Both the position numbers and the translations under genes were made by a program. From contig JAJYHS010000003.1 in assembly GCA_021784635.1 (NCBI GenBank), positions 1 to 9,210 of the forward strand: 9,210 nt of DNA, written 5' to 3'. Below the pieces are notes generated by a model. That model was not told the DNA's origin, made no database searches, and saw only the letters and a list, made by a program, of their open reading frames with translations. This DNA comes from a bacterium (GTDB lineage: Bacteria; Bdellovibrionota; Bdellovibrionia; Bdellovibrionales; UBA1609). This document shows positions 1 through 6,536 of the stretch, one piece after another; positions within the stretch are counted from its first letter, which is position 1, and every line of letters begins with the position of its first letter.

Positions 1-30
1 ACGATAACAGCTAGACGAATTCGCACAAAA

Positions 31-819
31 CTACCTCAATGTGTTTACAGCTTGTAGCATTTGATCGGCGGCTTGAATCACTTTGCCGTCGGTTTCAAAT
101 GCTCTCTGCGCTGTGATCATGTTGACCATTTCATCCACAATATTTACGTTACTGCCTTCAAGTTGGCCCTGCGCAATCGTACCCAAACCGTTTTGGCCAG
201 GTACGGCTTGCTGTGCAATACCGCTGGAATTCGACGGCACATACAAGTTGTCGCCGATGCTTTTTAACCCGGCCGGATTTATGAAATTCACAATCTGAAT
301 TTGACCGACGTTTTGCGGATTAATGTTGTTTGGGAGTGTCACCTGAACCATGCCATCGCTGGTGATCTGAACTCCGGTGGTATTTTCTGGTATGGTAATT
401 TCAGGTTGCAAAACATTGCCGTTGTCATCTTGCAACCGGCCATCCGCGCCTTTTTTAAATTCACCGTCGCGAGTGTAGGCCGTTTGACCGTTGGCCATTT
501 GCACTTGAAAAAATCCTGGTCCTTCGATTTCCATATCAAACGGAGCATTCGTGACCTTCGACGGCCCTTGCGTAAATGTCTTTGTCACTGCCGCAGTTTT
601 TGTCCCAAGGCCAATTTGAACTCCTGTCGGAGAAACAGAATTGGCGCCGGTCGCCGTACCTGGGTCTTTGATGTTTTCGTAAAGCAAATCTTCGAACTCA
701 GCACGCGCGCGTTTAAAGCCAACAGTTGAGACGTTCGCAATATTGTTGGCAATGACATCAATGTTGTTCTGCTGGGCCTTCATGCCGGTTGCAGCAGTGT
801 TGAGTGCTTTAAACATCAT
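31..819 (-). CDS. flgG: Flagellar distal rod protein FlgG
   Basis: FlgG forms the distal rod of the flagellar basal body, the drive shaft crossing the peptidoglycan and outer membrane. The 262-residue product has the family's usual length. The N-terminal rod/hook signature is complete (AATGM at 9-13, IANNIANVSTVGFK at 23-36). The FlgG-type stretch GLGT...FTQG follows at 70-85, then EGPGFFQV at 99-106, and the C-terminal helix NVNIVDEMVNMITAQRAFE at 224-242. There are two adjacent ATGs (817-819 and 814-816). AAGGAG at 822-827 lies 2 nt from the first and 5 nt from the second, so the second ATG is the better-spaced start and the protein may be 261 residues. It begins 12 bp after flgF and is surely co-transcribed with it. 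Only 30 bp lie beyond its stop, so whether flgA or flgH follows cannot be seen. Confidence 0.96.
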   Translation of the reverse strand: MMFKALNTAATGMKAQQNNIDVIANNIANVSTVGFKRARAEFEDLLYENIKDPGTATGANSVSPTGVQIGLGTKTAAVTKTFTQGPSKVTNAPFDMEIEGPGFFQVQMANGQTAYTRDGEFKKGADGRLQDDNGNVLQPEITIPENTTGVQITSDGMVQVTLPNNINPQNVGQIQIVNFINPAGLKSIGDNLYVPSNSSGIAQQAVPGQNGLGTIAQGQLEGSNVNIVDEMVNMITAQRAFETDGKVIQAADQMLQAVNTLR

Positions 820-821
820 AG

Positions 822-827
822 CTCCTT
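822..827 (-). promoter_or_regulatory. flgG ribosome binding site deciding between two ATGs
   Basis: AAGGAG on the minus strand sits in the 12-bp flgF-flgG gap. The spacing is 2 nt to the outer ATG and 5 nt to the inner ATG, which favours the inner one (814-816). Confidence 0.7.
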
Positions 828-831
828 ATCA

Positions 832-1644
832 TCACGGCGACACCACCTTCGGAACATCGTTATCAAGTTCACCCTCCATTTGATCAAAGGTGTGCATGGC
901 ATTTCGATTTGCTTGAAATGTCCGGGTCGCCTCGATCATTTTGGTCATTTCGTTCACGATGTTGACGTTACTCATTTCAAGATAGCCTTGATGTATCTTA
1001 AAATTGTTTGCCTGGTGTGGCGTTTCTTTGTAATTGGGCTTTAGGGTGTATAAACTGTTGCCAACTTTCTGGAGCGCGTCCGTATCTTTGACATTGACCA
1101 CCGCTAATTTGCCAAGTGGATTATCGTTCTCGAAAATATCTCCGGAATATCCGATCGTAAGGTTACCGCTTGTTAAATGAATAATTCGATTGGAGGGATT
1201 GCTATTCCCGGCACGTAAAACAGGATAACCGTCTGACGTAACGAGCTCGCCTTGCGCGTTAATCTTAAAAGCACCGTTGCGCGTAAGTTTTACTCCTGAA
1301 GGAGTTTGAACTTCAAAAAATCCGTGACCTTCGATCGCGACGTCCAAAGGGTTTCCGGTAATTTTTAATGCGCCCTGACCGAAATCGGTAAATGTCCCGT
1401 GTGAATCGACGTAAGCTGTTTCGGTGCCTTGAGTGTTGTAAAAACTGTTAACTGAGGCTGTTATTCTTGGAACGGTATTGGTCTCTATGGGTTTTTGCTC
1501 AACTGTCACGTAGTCGCTAAACACCTGGCCGTCCTTTTTGAATCCGGTTGTGTCGACGTTTGCAATATTGTTGGCAATTGTGTCGAGCCGTTGGCTTTGC
1601 GCCATTGCTCCACTTAACGCCGCATATATTCCGTTACCGCTCAC
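832..1644 (-). CDS. flgF: Flagellar proximal rod protein FlgF
   Basis: This is a 270-residue member of the FlgE/F/G rod-hook family and the probable proximal rod component. IANNIANVDTTGFKK lies at 23-37, IEGHGFFEVQTPSG at 104-117 and the C-terminal assembly helix NVNIVNEMTKMIEATRTFQ at 226-244. It is assigned to FlgF rather than FlgG because its gene lies immediately upstream of a clear flgG and because it lacks the FlgG-type GLGT...FTQG stretch at the equivalent place. The start is GTG at 1642-1644, preceded by GGAGG at 1650-1654 with 5-nt spacing. The C-terminal tail after the helix is longer than usual (about 15 residues, ending VPKVVSP). It is the first gene of the operon: a -24/-12 promoter lies just upstream, and the divergent neighbour starts 263 bp away. 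Confidence 0.93.
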   Translation of the reverse strand: MSGNGIYAALSGAMAQSQRLDTIANNIANVDTTGFKKDGQVFSDYVTVEQKPIETNTVPRITASVNSFYNTQGTETAYVDSHGTFTDFGQGALKITGNPLDVAIEGHGFFEVQTPSGVKLTRNGAFKINAQGELVTSDGYPVLRAGNSNPSNRIIHLTSGNLTIGYSGDIFENDNPLGKLAVVNVKDTDALQKVGNSLYTLKPNYKETPHQANNFKIHQGYLEMSNVNIVNEMTKMIEATRTFQANRNAMHTFDQMEGELDNDVPKVVSP

Positions 1645-1666
1645 CTAGACCTCCAACTTATAAAAA

Positions 1667-1682
1667 AGCAACGAGCATGCCA
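1667..1682 (-). promoter_or_regulatory. Putative sigma-54 (-24/-12) promoter of flgFG
   Basis: On the minus strand the sequence reads TGGCATGCTCGTTGCT. Compared with the RpoN consensus TGGCACG-N4-TTGCW, it has one mismatch (T for C at the sixth position) and exactly 10 bp between the invariant GG and GC. The predicted transcription start is near 1656, just upstream of the flgF GGAGG (1650-1654), leaving a leader of roughly 12 nt. Sigma-54 control of rod genes is well known in polarly flagellated Vibrio, Pseudomonas and Campylobacter. A 9-bp palindrome GTCTAAGAC (1722-1730) and an eight-T run (1734-1741) lie upstream, where an activator could bind; that role is speculation. Confidence 0.65.
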
Positions 1683-1869
1683 CATCACTAAAAACTCGAC
1701 CTTCGCTTTGTCTGCCTATTGGTCTAAGACACGTTTTTTTTAAAATTTCTCTGTAGTTATTTTAGAATTTTGCCGATGAGTCGCCGCTCAGACATTAGCC
1801 GGCCCCCGGTCATTCTAGTCTGAAGTCGAGTAAATTCCGCCAGAAACCTGACGCTAAACCATCGTCATT

Positions 1870-1899
1870 TTGACTGCGCAACAACTGAAGTTTTAAAAT
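1870..1899 (+). promoter_or_regulatory. Sigma-70-type promoter of the lytic transglycosylase gene
   Basis: TTGACT (1870-1875, 5/6 to consensus) and TAAAAT (1894-1899, 5/6) are separated by 18 bp. The expected transcription start is about 1905-1907, directly against the GTG start at 1908, so a leaderless or nearly leaderless mRNA is predicted. Confidence 0.55.
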
Positions 1900-1907
1900 A
1901 AAAGTTC

Positions 1908-2885
1908 GTGAAACGCTTATCTTTAAGTTACTTAACAATTTTGGCCACGGGCATTTGCACATCGTGGTGCGTATTCGCTTCGGTGAGTTTGGCCGCACCC
2001 ACTTATCCGCTTCTGGCGCCTCCGCCGATACCTGTTCAACGGCAATTGAGAAGACGAAGTGAGTTTTCGGTAAACGGACCGTATTTCAATTTGCCTGTCA
2101 CTTATAATTCAAGAGTCAAACAATGGATACAGTACTATCAAGGTCCCGGCCGGCATATTTTCAAAATCTGGCTTGATCGGTCATATCGTTATTTACCAAG
2201 AATCAAGCCGGTACTTATCGCGCGTGGGCTCCCAAGCGATCTTGCTTATCTGGCTATGATTGAAAGCGGCTTCTCGCGCTTTGCCGTCAGTTCGGCTAAT
2301 GCGGTTGGCCCATGGCAATTTATAAAATCAACGGCAAGACGCTACGGCTTACGAGTGAGCTGGTGGATTGACGAACGTCGCGACGTCGTCAAAAGTACAA
2401 TTGCCGCGGCAACCTACTTAAACCATCTCCATGTGATGTTTCACTCGTGGTATTTAGCGGCGGCCGCCTACAATATGGGTGAGCGTCGCGTTCAAGAGTT
2501 GATCGCGCGTTATCATACCGACAATTATTGGATCTTATCGAAAAAGCGCGATTTTCCGCTCGAGACGGAACAATACATTCCCAAATTGATTGCGGCTATG
2601 CTGATAGCCAAGGCGCCCGGTTTATACGGTTTTCGCGATTTGGATCCGCTTTTACCGTTACGGTACGACGTTTTTAACGCCCCAGGCGGAACCGACCTCG
2701 TTTCGCTCGCTCGTTATTTGGGGTTGCCTAGCAATGCGATTACACATCTTAACCCTGAAATAATTAGAGGATTTATCCCCTATACCCTCCGTTCATTTAA
2801 AATACGAATTCCAATCGGCGATCTGGCTAAGGCGCGCCGTTTCGCTCAATCACGATTTGCAATGACGGACGTAGCGACGGAATAG
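1908..2885 (+). CDS. Exported MltD-like lytic transglycosylase (SLT/GH23 domain)
   Basis: This is a murein lytic transglycosylase, predicted to cleave the MurNAc-GlcNAc bond to the 1,6-anhydro product in the periplasm. The 325-residue product begins with a Sec-type signal peptide (KR at 2-3, hydrophobic to about 29, SLAAP cleavage region). No lipobox Cys was found, so it is not an obvious lipoprotein like E. coli MltD. The SLT domain spans about 105-240: the MIES motif holds the catalytic Glu119, GPWQF is at 134-138, AAAAYNMGE at 184-192 and LETEQYIPK at 218-226, in the MltD-type order. A C-terminal segment (about 250-302, including LNPEIIRG and IRIP) matches the post-catalytic MltD region, but no LysM repeat is recognisable. 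The GTG start is the only sensible one: an in-frame TAA lies at 1899-1901 and later starts would cut the signal peptide. There is no Shine-Dalgarno sequence. An envelope-growth or flagellar-assembly role is possible given the divergent rod operon. Confidence 0.9.
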   Translation: MKRLSLSYLTILATGICTSWCVFASVSLAAPTYPLLAPPPIPVQRQLRRRSEFSVNGPYFNLPVTYNSRVKQWIQYYQGPGRHIFKIWLDRSYRYLPRIKPVLIARGLPSDLAYLAMIESGFSRFAVSSANAVGPWQFIKSTARRYGLRVSWWIDERRDVVKSTIAAATYLNHLHVMFHSWYLAAAAYNMGERRVQELIARYHTDNYWILSKKRDFPLETEQYIPKLIAAMLIAKAPGLYGFRDLDPLLPLRYDVFNAPGGTDLVSLARYLGLPSNAITHLNPEIIRGFIPYTLRSFKIRIPIGDLAKARRFAQSRFAMTDVATE

Positions 2886-2931
2886 CGTCGCAGTTGCAAT
2901 ATTGTTCAACTTGTTCTACAGCCACAGTCAA

Positions 2932-4134
2932 ATGCCATCACAACTCTTTGTTTTGAAATTCGGCGGCTCAAGTCTTGCGACACCTGATAAGATCCAGTCA
3001 GTTGCCGAACGAATAGCAACCATGGCAAAAATGGGCCGACAACTTGTCGTCGTCGTAAGTGCCATGGGTGAAACAACCAACGACTTGCTTCAACTTGCTC
3101 AAAGGGTGAGCCCACATCCCAACCGTCGTGAACTTGACATGCTTCTCACTACCGGGGAGCGAATTTCAATGTCTCTCCTCTCAATGGCGCTGCACGATCG
3201 CGGATGTTCATCAATCAGTTTCACCGGAAGCCAGGCTGGTGTTCTGACCGATGGCGCGTTTTCAAATGCCGATATTTTAGATATTCGCCCGATTCGTGTC
3301 GCACGCGAATTACGCCGCCGCCGCGTTGTCGTGCTGGCGGGTTTTCAAGGCGTTGATCCGAAAACGAAAGAAATTACCACTCTCGGTCGTGGCGGAAGTG
3401 ATACGACTGCAGTCGCAATGGCTTCGGTATTGAAAGCGCGAAGTTGCGAAATATATAAGGACGTCGACGGTGTTTTAGGCGCCGACCCCAAAATTATTCC
3501 GAATGCACCACTGTATAAAACTATCCCGCTAGACATTCTTCATGAGTTTTGTAACTGGGGAGCTAAAATTTTAAACGTTCGCTCCGTCGACTGGGCAATT
3601 CGCGGCCGTGTGCCTATTTCGCTCGGCCGTTCGAGCGATTTCGTGCTTGGTACCAAAGTTACAAACGATCAACGACGCAACCCCAATTCTGGCACCAATT
3701 TAAACGGCAAAATTATCGGCGTTCACTCCCATTCCGATGTCGCAGAACTTTTCGTTAAGCGCCGAACCCAATCGCTTGCCGTGAAAACATTATGCCATGA
3801 TCTCACGGCGCACTCATTGCCAATGCCAAAAATTCTCTATGCTCAAGACGAGAAATCGGGCGTGCGTCTATTTGTCACTCTTGACTCGGAAACACTGGCG
3901 CAAATCGTCCACGCGATACGAACCTCAAAGTCCATTGAACTTCAACGCGACGACCTTTCGTCAGTTGCGCTCACGCGGACACATTCTAAACGGCACGGTC
4001 AGCCTGCCGAAATCAAAAGTAATCAAGCCGTCTATTGTTTTAACACTCAATGGAGCGAGATTTCTATTCTACCTCGCTCCGAAAGAATTGATTTTATGAA
4101 ATATGTCGGCGACACGGTTTTTGCAAAACCGTAA
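2932..4134 (+). CDS. Aspartokinase (aspartate kinase) with degenerate ACT region
   Basis: The enzyme phosphorylates L-aspartate with ATP, the first step to lysine/diaminopimelate, threonine and methionine. The kinase domain (about 5-240 of 400 residues) is canonical: KFGGSS at 9-14, VVSAMGETTNDLL at 41-53, DMLLTTGERIS at 69-79, GRGGSDTTA at 152-160, and YKDVDGVLGADPKIIP at 175-190. The C-terminal half should hold two ACT domains. Strand-like pieces remain (GKIIGVHSHSDVAELFVK at 259-276, LSSVALT at 342-348, SEISILP at 375-381), but the glycine-rich effector loop (GVPDxPG type) and the usual GxGM motif are absent. Feedback control may therefore be lost or altered (inference). Start: the in-frame TTG at 2902 adds ten unrelated residues, so ATG 2932 is preferred; neither has a good ribosome binding site. 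The gene lies 46 bp after the transglycosylase. A weak own promoter (TTGCAA 2894-2899, 17 bp, TACAGC 2917-2922) cannot be excluded. lysC is the likely name, but isozyme type is unresolved. Confidence 0.92.
   Translation: MPSQLFVLKFGGSSLATPDKIQSVAERIATMAKMGRQLVVVVSAMGETTNDLLQLAQRVSPHPNRRELDMLLTTGERISMSLLSMALHDRGCSSISFTGSQAGVLTDGAFSNADILDIRPIRVARELRRRRVVVLAGFQGVDPKTKEITTLGRGGSDTTAVAMASVLKARSCEIYKDVDGVLGADPKIIPNAPLYKTIPLDILHEFCNWGAKILNVRSVDWAIRGRVPISLGRSSDFVLGTKVTNDQRRNPNSGTNLNGKIIGVHSHSDVAELFVKRRTQSLAVKTLCHDLTAHSLPMPKILYAQDEKSGVRLFVTLDSETLAQIVHAIRTSKSIELQRDDLSSVALTRTHSKRHGQPAEIKSNQAVYCFNTQWSEISILPRSERIDFMKYVGDTVFAKP
4114..4132. terminator. Perfect hairpin across the aspartokinase stop codon, in a convergent gap
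   Basis: ACGGTTTT-tgc-AAAACCGT is a perfect 8-bp inverted repeat with a 3-nt loop. It ends inside the aspartokinase TAA and sits 9 bp from the stop of the converging gene. No T-tract follows on either strand, so it is not a textbook intrinsic terminator. A role in 3'-end definition or protection for both convergent transcripts is inference from its position. Confidence 0.4.
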
Positions 4135-4141
4135 CTACAAT

Positions 4142-5182
4142 TCATAGCCCGCCAAATGGCGTGTAAACATGCATTGTATAACCCGAAAAGACCATGTCGC
4201 TCGGCGCGCAGATCGTTCCGTAAAAATCAACGCCGTTTGAACGCAGGTTTTGTTCGACCCGAGAGCGATCGGCCATGCACTCACCAAAAGTTTGATAGCG
4301 TATCGTGTCGGCATCAATGTCTTCGTCCACGCCGTTGGCGTACTTACCAATTGCAACAAGCTGATATTGAGCGGAATTGTCTTCATGACAAATCACATTC
4401 ACATCGGCCCTCTTGAAAGTGTTAAATATCATGTGCGCTTCTGGCAGCTGTACTTGACACTGCGATAGCTTATTAAAAAATGGACCTGTCATATCCGAAA
4501 TTTGCTCACCGATCGACGAATAGTAAAAGACAATCCGATTGTTATCAAAAACCACATGCCCACCGTATTTTTTGATCATAAGGCTTGCGGAGTGAACGAT
4601 GTCAGAAACCGGCGCGCCAAAGCTCTCACTTGAAAATTGAAACGGTTTAAACCCATAAAGGTAAGCTTTCGATTGGCCGAAACCGTCGATCACAAGTGAC
4701 CAACTTGCGTTGGTCAAATCATTACCCGAATCACAGCGGGCGTCGACTGCCTTAAGCCCCGAGTACCGCTCGAAATAAACGAGTTGTTGAGCGCGAGCCG
4801 ATAAGCAGGCCCGATAGGATGAAAAAAGGCCGCCTGAAACAGTCGAGCCGCCTTCAAAATCAATCCCACCAAAAATTGTTTTGTACGGAATCAATTGCCC
4901 GCTAGCCCTGTAATTGACGACGACGACGTATTGCTTATAATTTTCGCCGAGATTACTGAGATTCTGCTCTGCCTGGCAAGAGCCCACCACGTCTTGGGCG
5001 TGTGTCGCGGCCAAGAATTTTTTTGCTAAGCTTTGCGCGGCGCTTTGACACGAAACTCCGTTGGCAGGAATCACAACCCGATAAGAATATGCGCTAAGTG
5101 ATTGAGCTCGCGCATTTGGAATGCTCGCACTAGCTACGACCCCAAACGAGATTGCCGCTAAAATTATTTGAAATGGCTTCAT
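4142..5182 (-). CDS. Exported protein of unknown function with four Cys-pair modules
   Basis: I do not recognise this 346-residue protein. It has a signal peptide (KPFQ then a hydrophobic core to about 20, cleavage near ARAQ at 24-27), so it should be periplasmic or secreted. The mature part holds exactly eight cysteines: 45/69, 126/150, 242/265 and 302/325. They form four pairs with near-constant separations of 24, 24, 23 and 23 residues. Each pair brackets a helix-like segment, and 8-16 residues after the second Cys comes an aromatic-led beta-like strand (YVVVV at 85-89, WSLVIDG at 161-167, YQLVAIG at 273-279, YTMHVY at 335-340). This suggests four degenerate copies of a disulfide-bonded module. 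The ATG start is supported by AGGGGGG upstream (5187-5193). It lies 28 bp after recA with no terminator in the gap, so read-through from recA is likely. It converges on the aspartokinase gene, with a 7-bp gap. Confidence 0.85.
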   Translation of the reverse strand: MKPFQIILAAISFGVVASASIPNARAQSLSAYSYRVVIPANGVSCQSAAQSLAKKFLAATHAQDVVGSCQAEQNLSNLGENYKQYVVVVNYRASGQLIPYKTIFGGIDFEGGSTVSGGLFSSYRACLSARAQQLVYFERYSGLKAVDARCDSGNDLTNASWSLVIDGFGQSKAYLYGFKPFQFSSESFGAPVSDIVHSASLMIKKYGGHVVFDNNRIVFYYSSIGEQISDMTGPFFNKLSQCQVQLPEAHMIFNTFKRADVNVICHEDNSAQYQLVAIGKYANGVDEDIDADTIRYQTFGECMADRSRVEQNLRSNGVDFYGTICAPSDMVFSGYTMHVYTPFGGL

Positions 5183-5210
5183 GATTCCCCCCTTATTTGT
5201 GTCTTAAGGC

Positions 5211-6281
5211 TTAATGTTTCTTCGGCGCTTTCTCCACAGTTTTTTCAACTCTTTCGGCTGCCACGGCTTTTGCGGCCGGATCTTCTTGAGCCGCTTTGTC
5301 TTTGTGAATCGTGGCGCTTAAAATTTGCGCCCGCAAATCTTGAGTCACCTTAGGATTTTCTTTCAAATACCGAATCACTTGCAAACTGTGTTTGACGCCA
5401 AGGTCGACAATATCTCCCTCGAGTGAAATGCCGTCGCCGTACATCAAGTCAAATTCGACTTTTGCAAAAGGTGGCGCCATTTTATTTTTTACCACTTTGA
5501 CAGCGGTTCGCGAACCTACGACATCTTCGCCATTTTTGATGGCACCGATACGACGCACATCAAGCCGCACTGACGAATAAAATTTCAGCGCATTGCCGCC
5601 GGTCGTAGTTTCAGGGTTGCCGAACATCACGCCGAGTTTCATGCGAATTTGATTGATGAATATCACAAGTGTATTCGATCGTGCGATCGCCGCTGTGAGT
5701 TTGCGTAAAGCTTGCGACATCAGCCGCGCATGTAACCCCATGTGGGAGTCACCCATTTCACCCTCAATTTCGGCTCGTGGTGTCAGCGCCGCAACGGAGT
5801 CAATAACCATAATGTCAACCGCTCCCGAACGCACGAGAGTTTCGGCGATCTCAAGTGCCTGCTCGCCGGTATCGGGTTGCGAGATGAGCATTTCTTTTGT
5901 GTTCACACCAAGTTTGTGAGCATAACCGGCGTCGAGCGCATGTTCGGCATCGATAAACGCCGCTGTGCCGCCGGCTTTTTGCGCTTGTGCAATGGTCGAG
6001 AGAGCAAGCGTCGTTTTGCCCGAACTTTCAGGTCCGAACACTTCAACAATACGGCCGCGCGGGAGTCCACCGATTCCAAGAGCAATATCGAGGCTCAAAG
6101 CGCCAGTTGAAATGATCGGCACGTTTTCAAACAAGCTTTGACCACCGCCGAGTTTCATGATGGAGCCTTTGCCGAATTGCTTTTCAATTGCGGCAAGCGC
6201 GAGCTCCAACGCTTTAGCTTTGTCGTTGTCAGTGGTTCGATCTAATTTTTCTGTGTTGCGAGATTGCGAAATTGTGGACAT
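5211..6281 (-). CDS. recA: RecA recombinase with a shortened C-terminal domain
   Basis: RecA is the ATP-dependent strand-exchange protein and SOS co-protease. The 356-residue product has Walker A GPESSGKT at 83-90, the DAEHALD segment at 111-117, [19 protein letters not shown] at 159-177, [20 protein letters not shown] at 208-227, and [18 protein letters not shown] at 228-245. The core is canonical. In the C-terminal domain, DLGVKHSL (293-300) is followed by only four residues (QVIR) before YLKENPKV (305-312). E. coli has 24 residues there (284-307), including the GAWYSY block and the dsDNA-gateway lysines 286 and 302. The reading frame is intact. The tail after 326 is Lys/Ala-rich rather than strongly acidic, unlike E. 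coli. The ATG start has a strong AAGGAGG (6286-6292) 4 nt upstream. Its 5' region is shared with a divergent gene; no convincing LexA box or strong promoter was found. The downstream neighbour is not recX. Confidence 0.96.
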   Translation of the reverse strand: MSTISQSRNTEKLDRTTDNDKAKALELALAAIEKQFGKGSIMKLGGGQSLFENVPIISTGALSLDIALGIGGLPRGRIVEVFGPESSGKTTLALSTIAQAQKAGGTAAFIDAEHALDAGYAHKLGVNTKEMLISQPDTGEQALEIAETLVRSGAVDIMVIDSVAALTPRAEIEGEMGDSHMGLHARLMSQALRKLTAAIARSNTLVIFINQIRMKLGVMFGNPETTTGGNALKFYSSVRLDVRRIGAIKNGEDVVGSRTAVKVVKNKMAPPFAKVEFDLMYGDGISLEGDIVDLGVKHSLQVIRYLKENPKVTQDLRAQILSATIHKDKAAQEDPAAKAVAAERVEKTVEKAPKKH

Positions 6282-6360
6282 TTTGCCTCCTTCTTATAAG
6301 CCTCATTTATCTCAACTGTTAGACACAAAAACCGTAGCAGTTCAGCCCACCCTTTGCAAA

Positions 6361-6375
6361 ACGGCGTGCCGCCGT
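6361..6375. repeat. Perfect inverted repeat in the recA divergent intergenic region
   Basis: ACGGCG-tgc-CGCCGT is a perfect 6-bp inverted repeat 79 bp upstream of the recA start and 19 bp before the plus-strand -35 box. On the recA strand it is followed by only about four Ts, too few for a confident terminator. It could be an operator or an attenuator hairpin; which of these is unknown. Confidence 0.4.
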
Positions 6376-6393
6376 GAGCTGCAAATAGCGTCG

Positions 6394-6421
6394 TTGACAG
6401 TCTATTGCTTGTCCGCATAGA
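6394..6421 (+). promoter_or_regulatory. Possible sigma-70 promoter for the propeptide-like gene
   Basis: A perfect TTGACA (6394-6399) is followed after 16 bp by CATAGA (6416-6421, 3/6 to TATAAT). The predicted start near 6428 would leave about 109 nt of leader before the ATG at 6537. It also argues against a start upstream of that point. The -10 is weak. Confidence 0.4.
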
Positions 6422-6536
6422 TCCGGCTTTCGACCTCGTGCTGCGCATTTCCGGCTCAATGACTAAAGGCAGAGCCAAAGGATTTAGAAAAAATGACTTC
6501 CCAATTGGCACCAAGTCAGCGAAATCTCAAGCGTTT

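Noticed and set aside
301..729. A 142-codon plus-strand open frame antisense to flgG
   Set aside because: It lies wholly inside flgG on the other strand, has no recognisable domain or ribosome binding site, and flgG is unambiguous.
1796..1811. CCGG-ccc-CCGG hairpin in the flgF/transglycosylase intergenic region
   Set aside because: A 4-bp stem with a 3-nt loop is too short to carry weight, and no adjacent feature makes it meaningful.
1810..1998. A 62-codon minus-strand frame crossing the flgF/transglycosylase divergent region
   Set aside because: It covers the predicted transglycosylase promoter and signal peptide, has no ribosome binding site and has no recognisable product. The 263-bp intergenic stretch is better explained by the two promoters.
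3797..4099. A 100-codon plus-strand frame inside the aspartokinase gene
   Set aside because: It is an alternate frame over the divergent ACT region. The main frame continues without interruption, so this is neither a frameshifted tail nor a nested gene I can support.
6293..6322. Possible recA promoter CTAACA, 17-18 bp, TTATAA/TATAAG on the minus strand
   Set aside because: It would start transcription inside or next to the AAGGAGG, cutting the ribosome binding site. The matches are also imperfect, so it was not annotated.
6358..6375. Intrinsic terminator or attenuator in the recA leader
   Set aside because: The stem is only 6 bp and the T-run only about four, too weak to call. It is kept as an inverted repeat.
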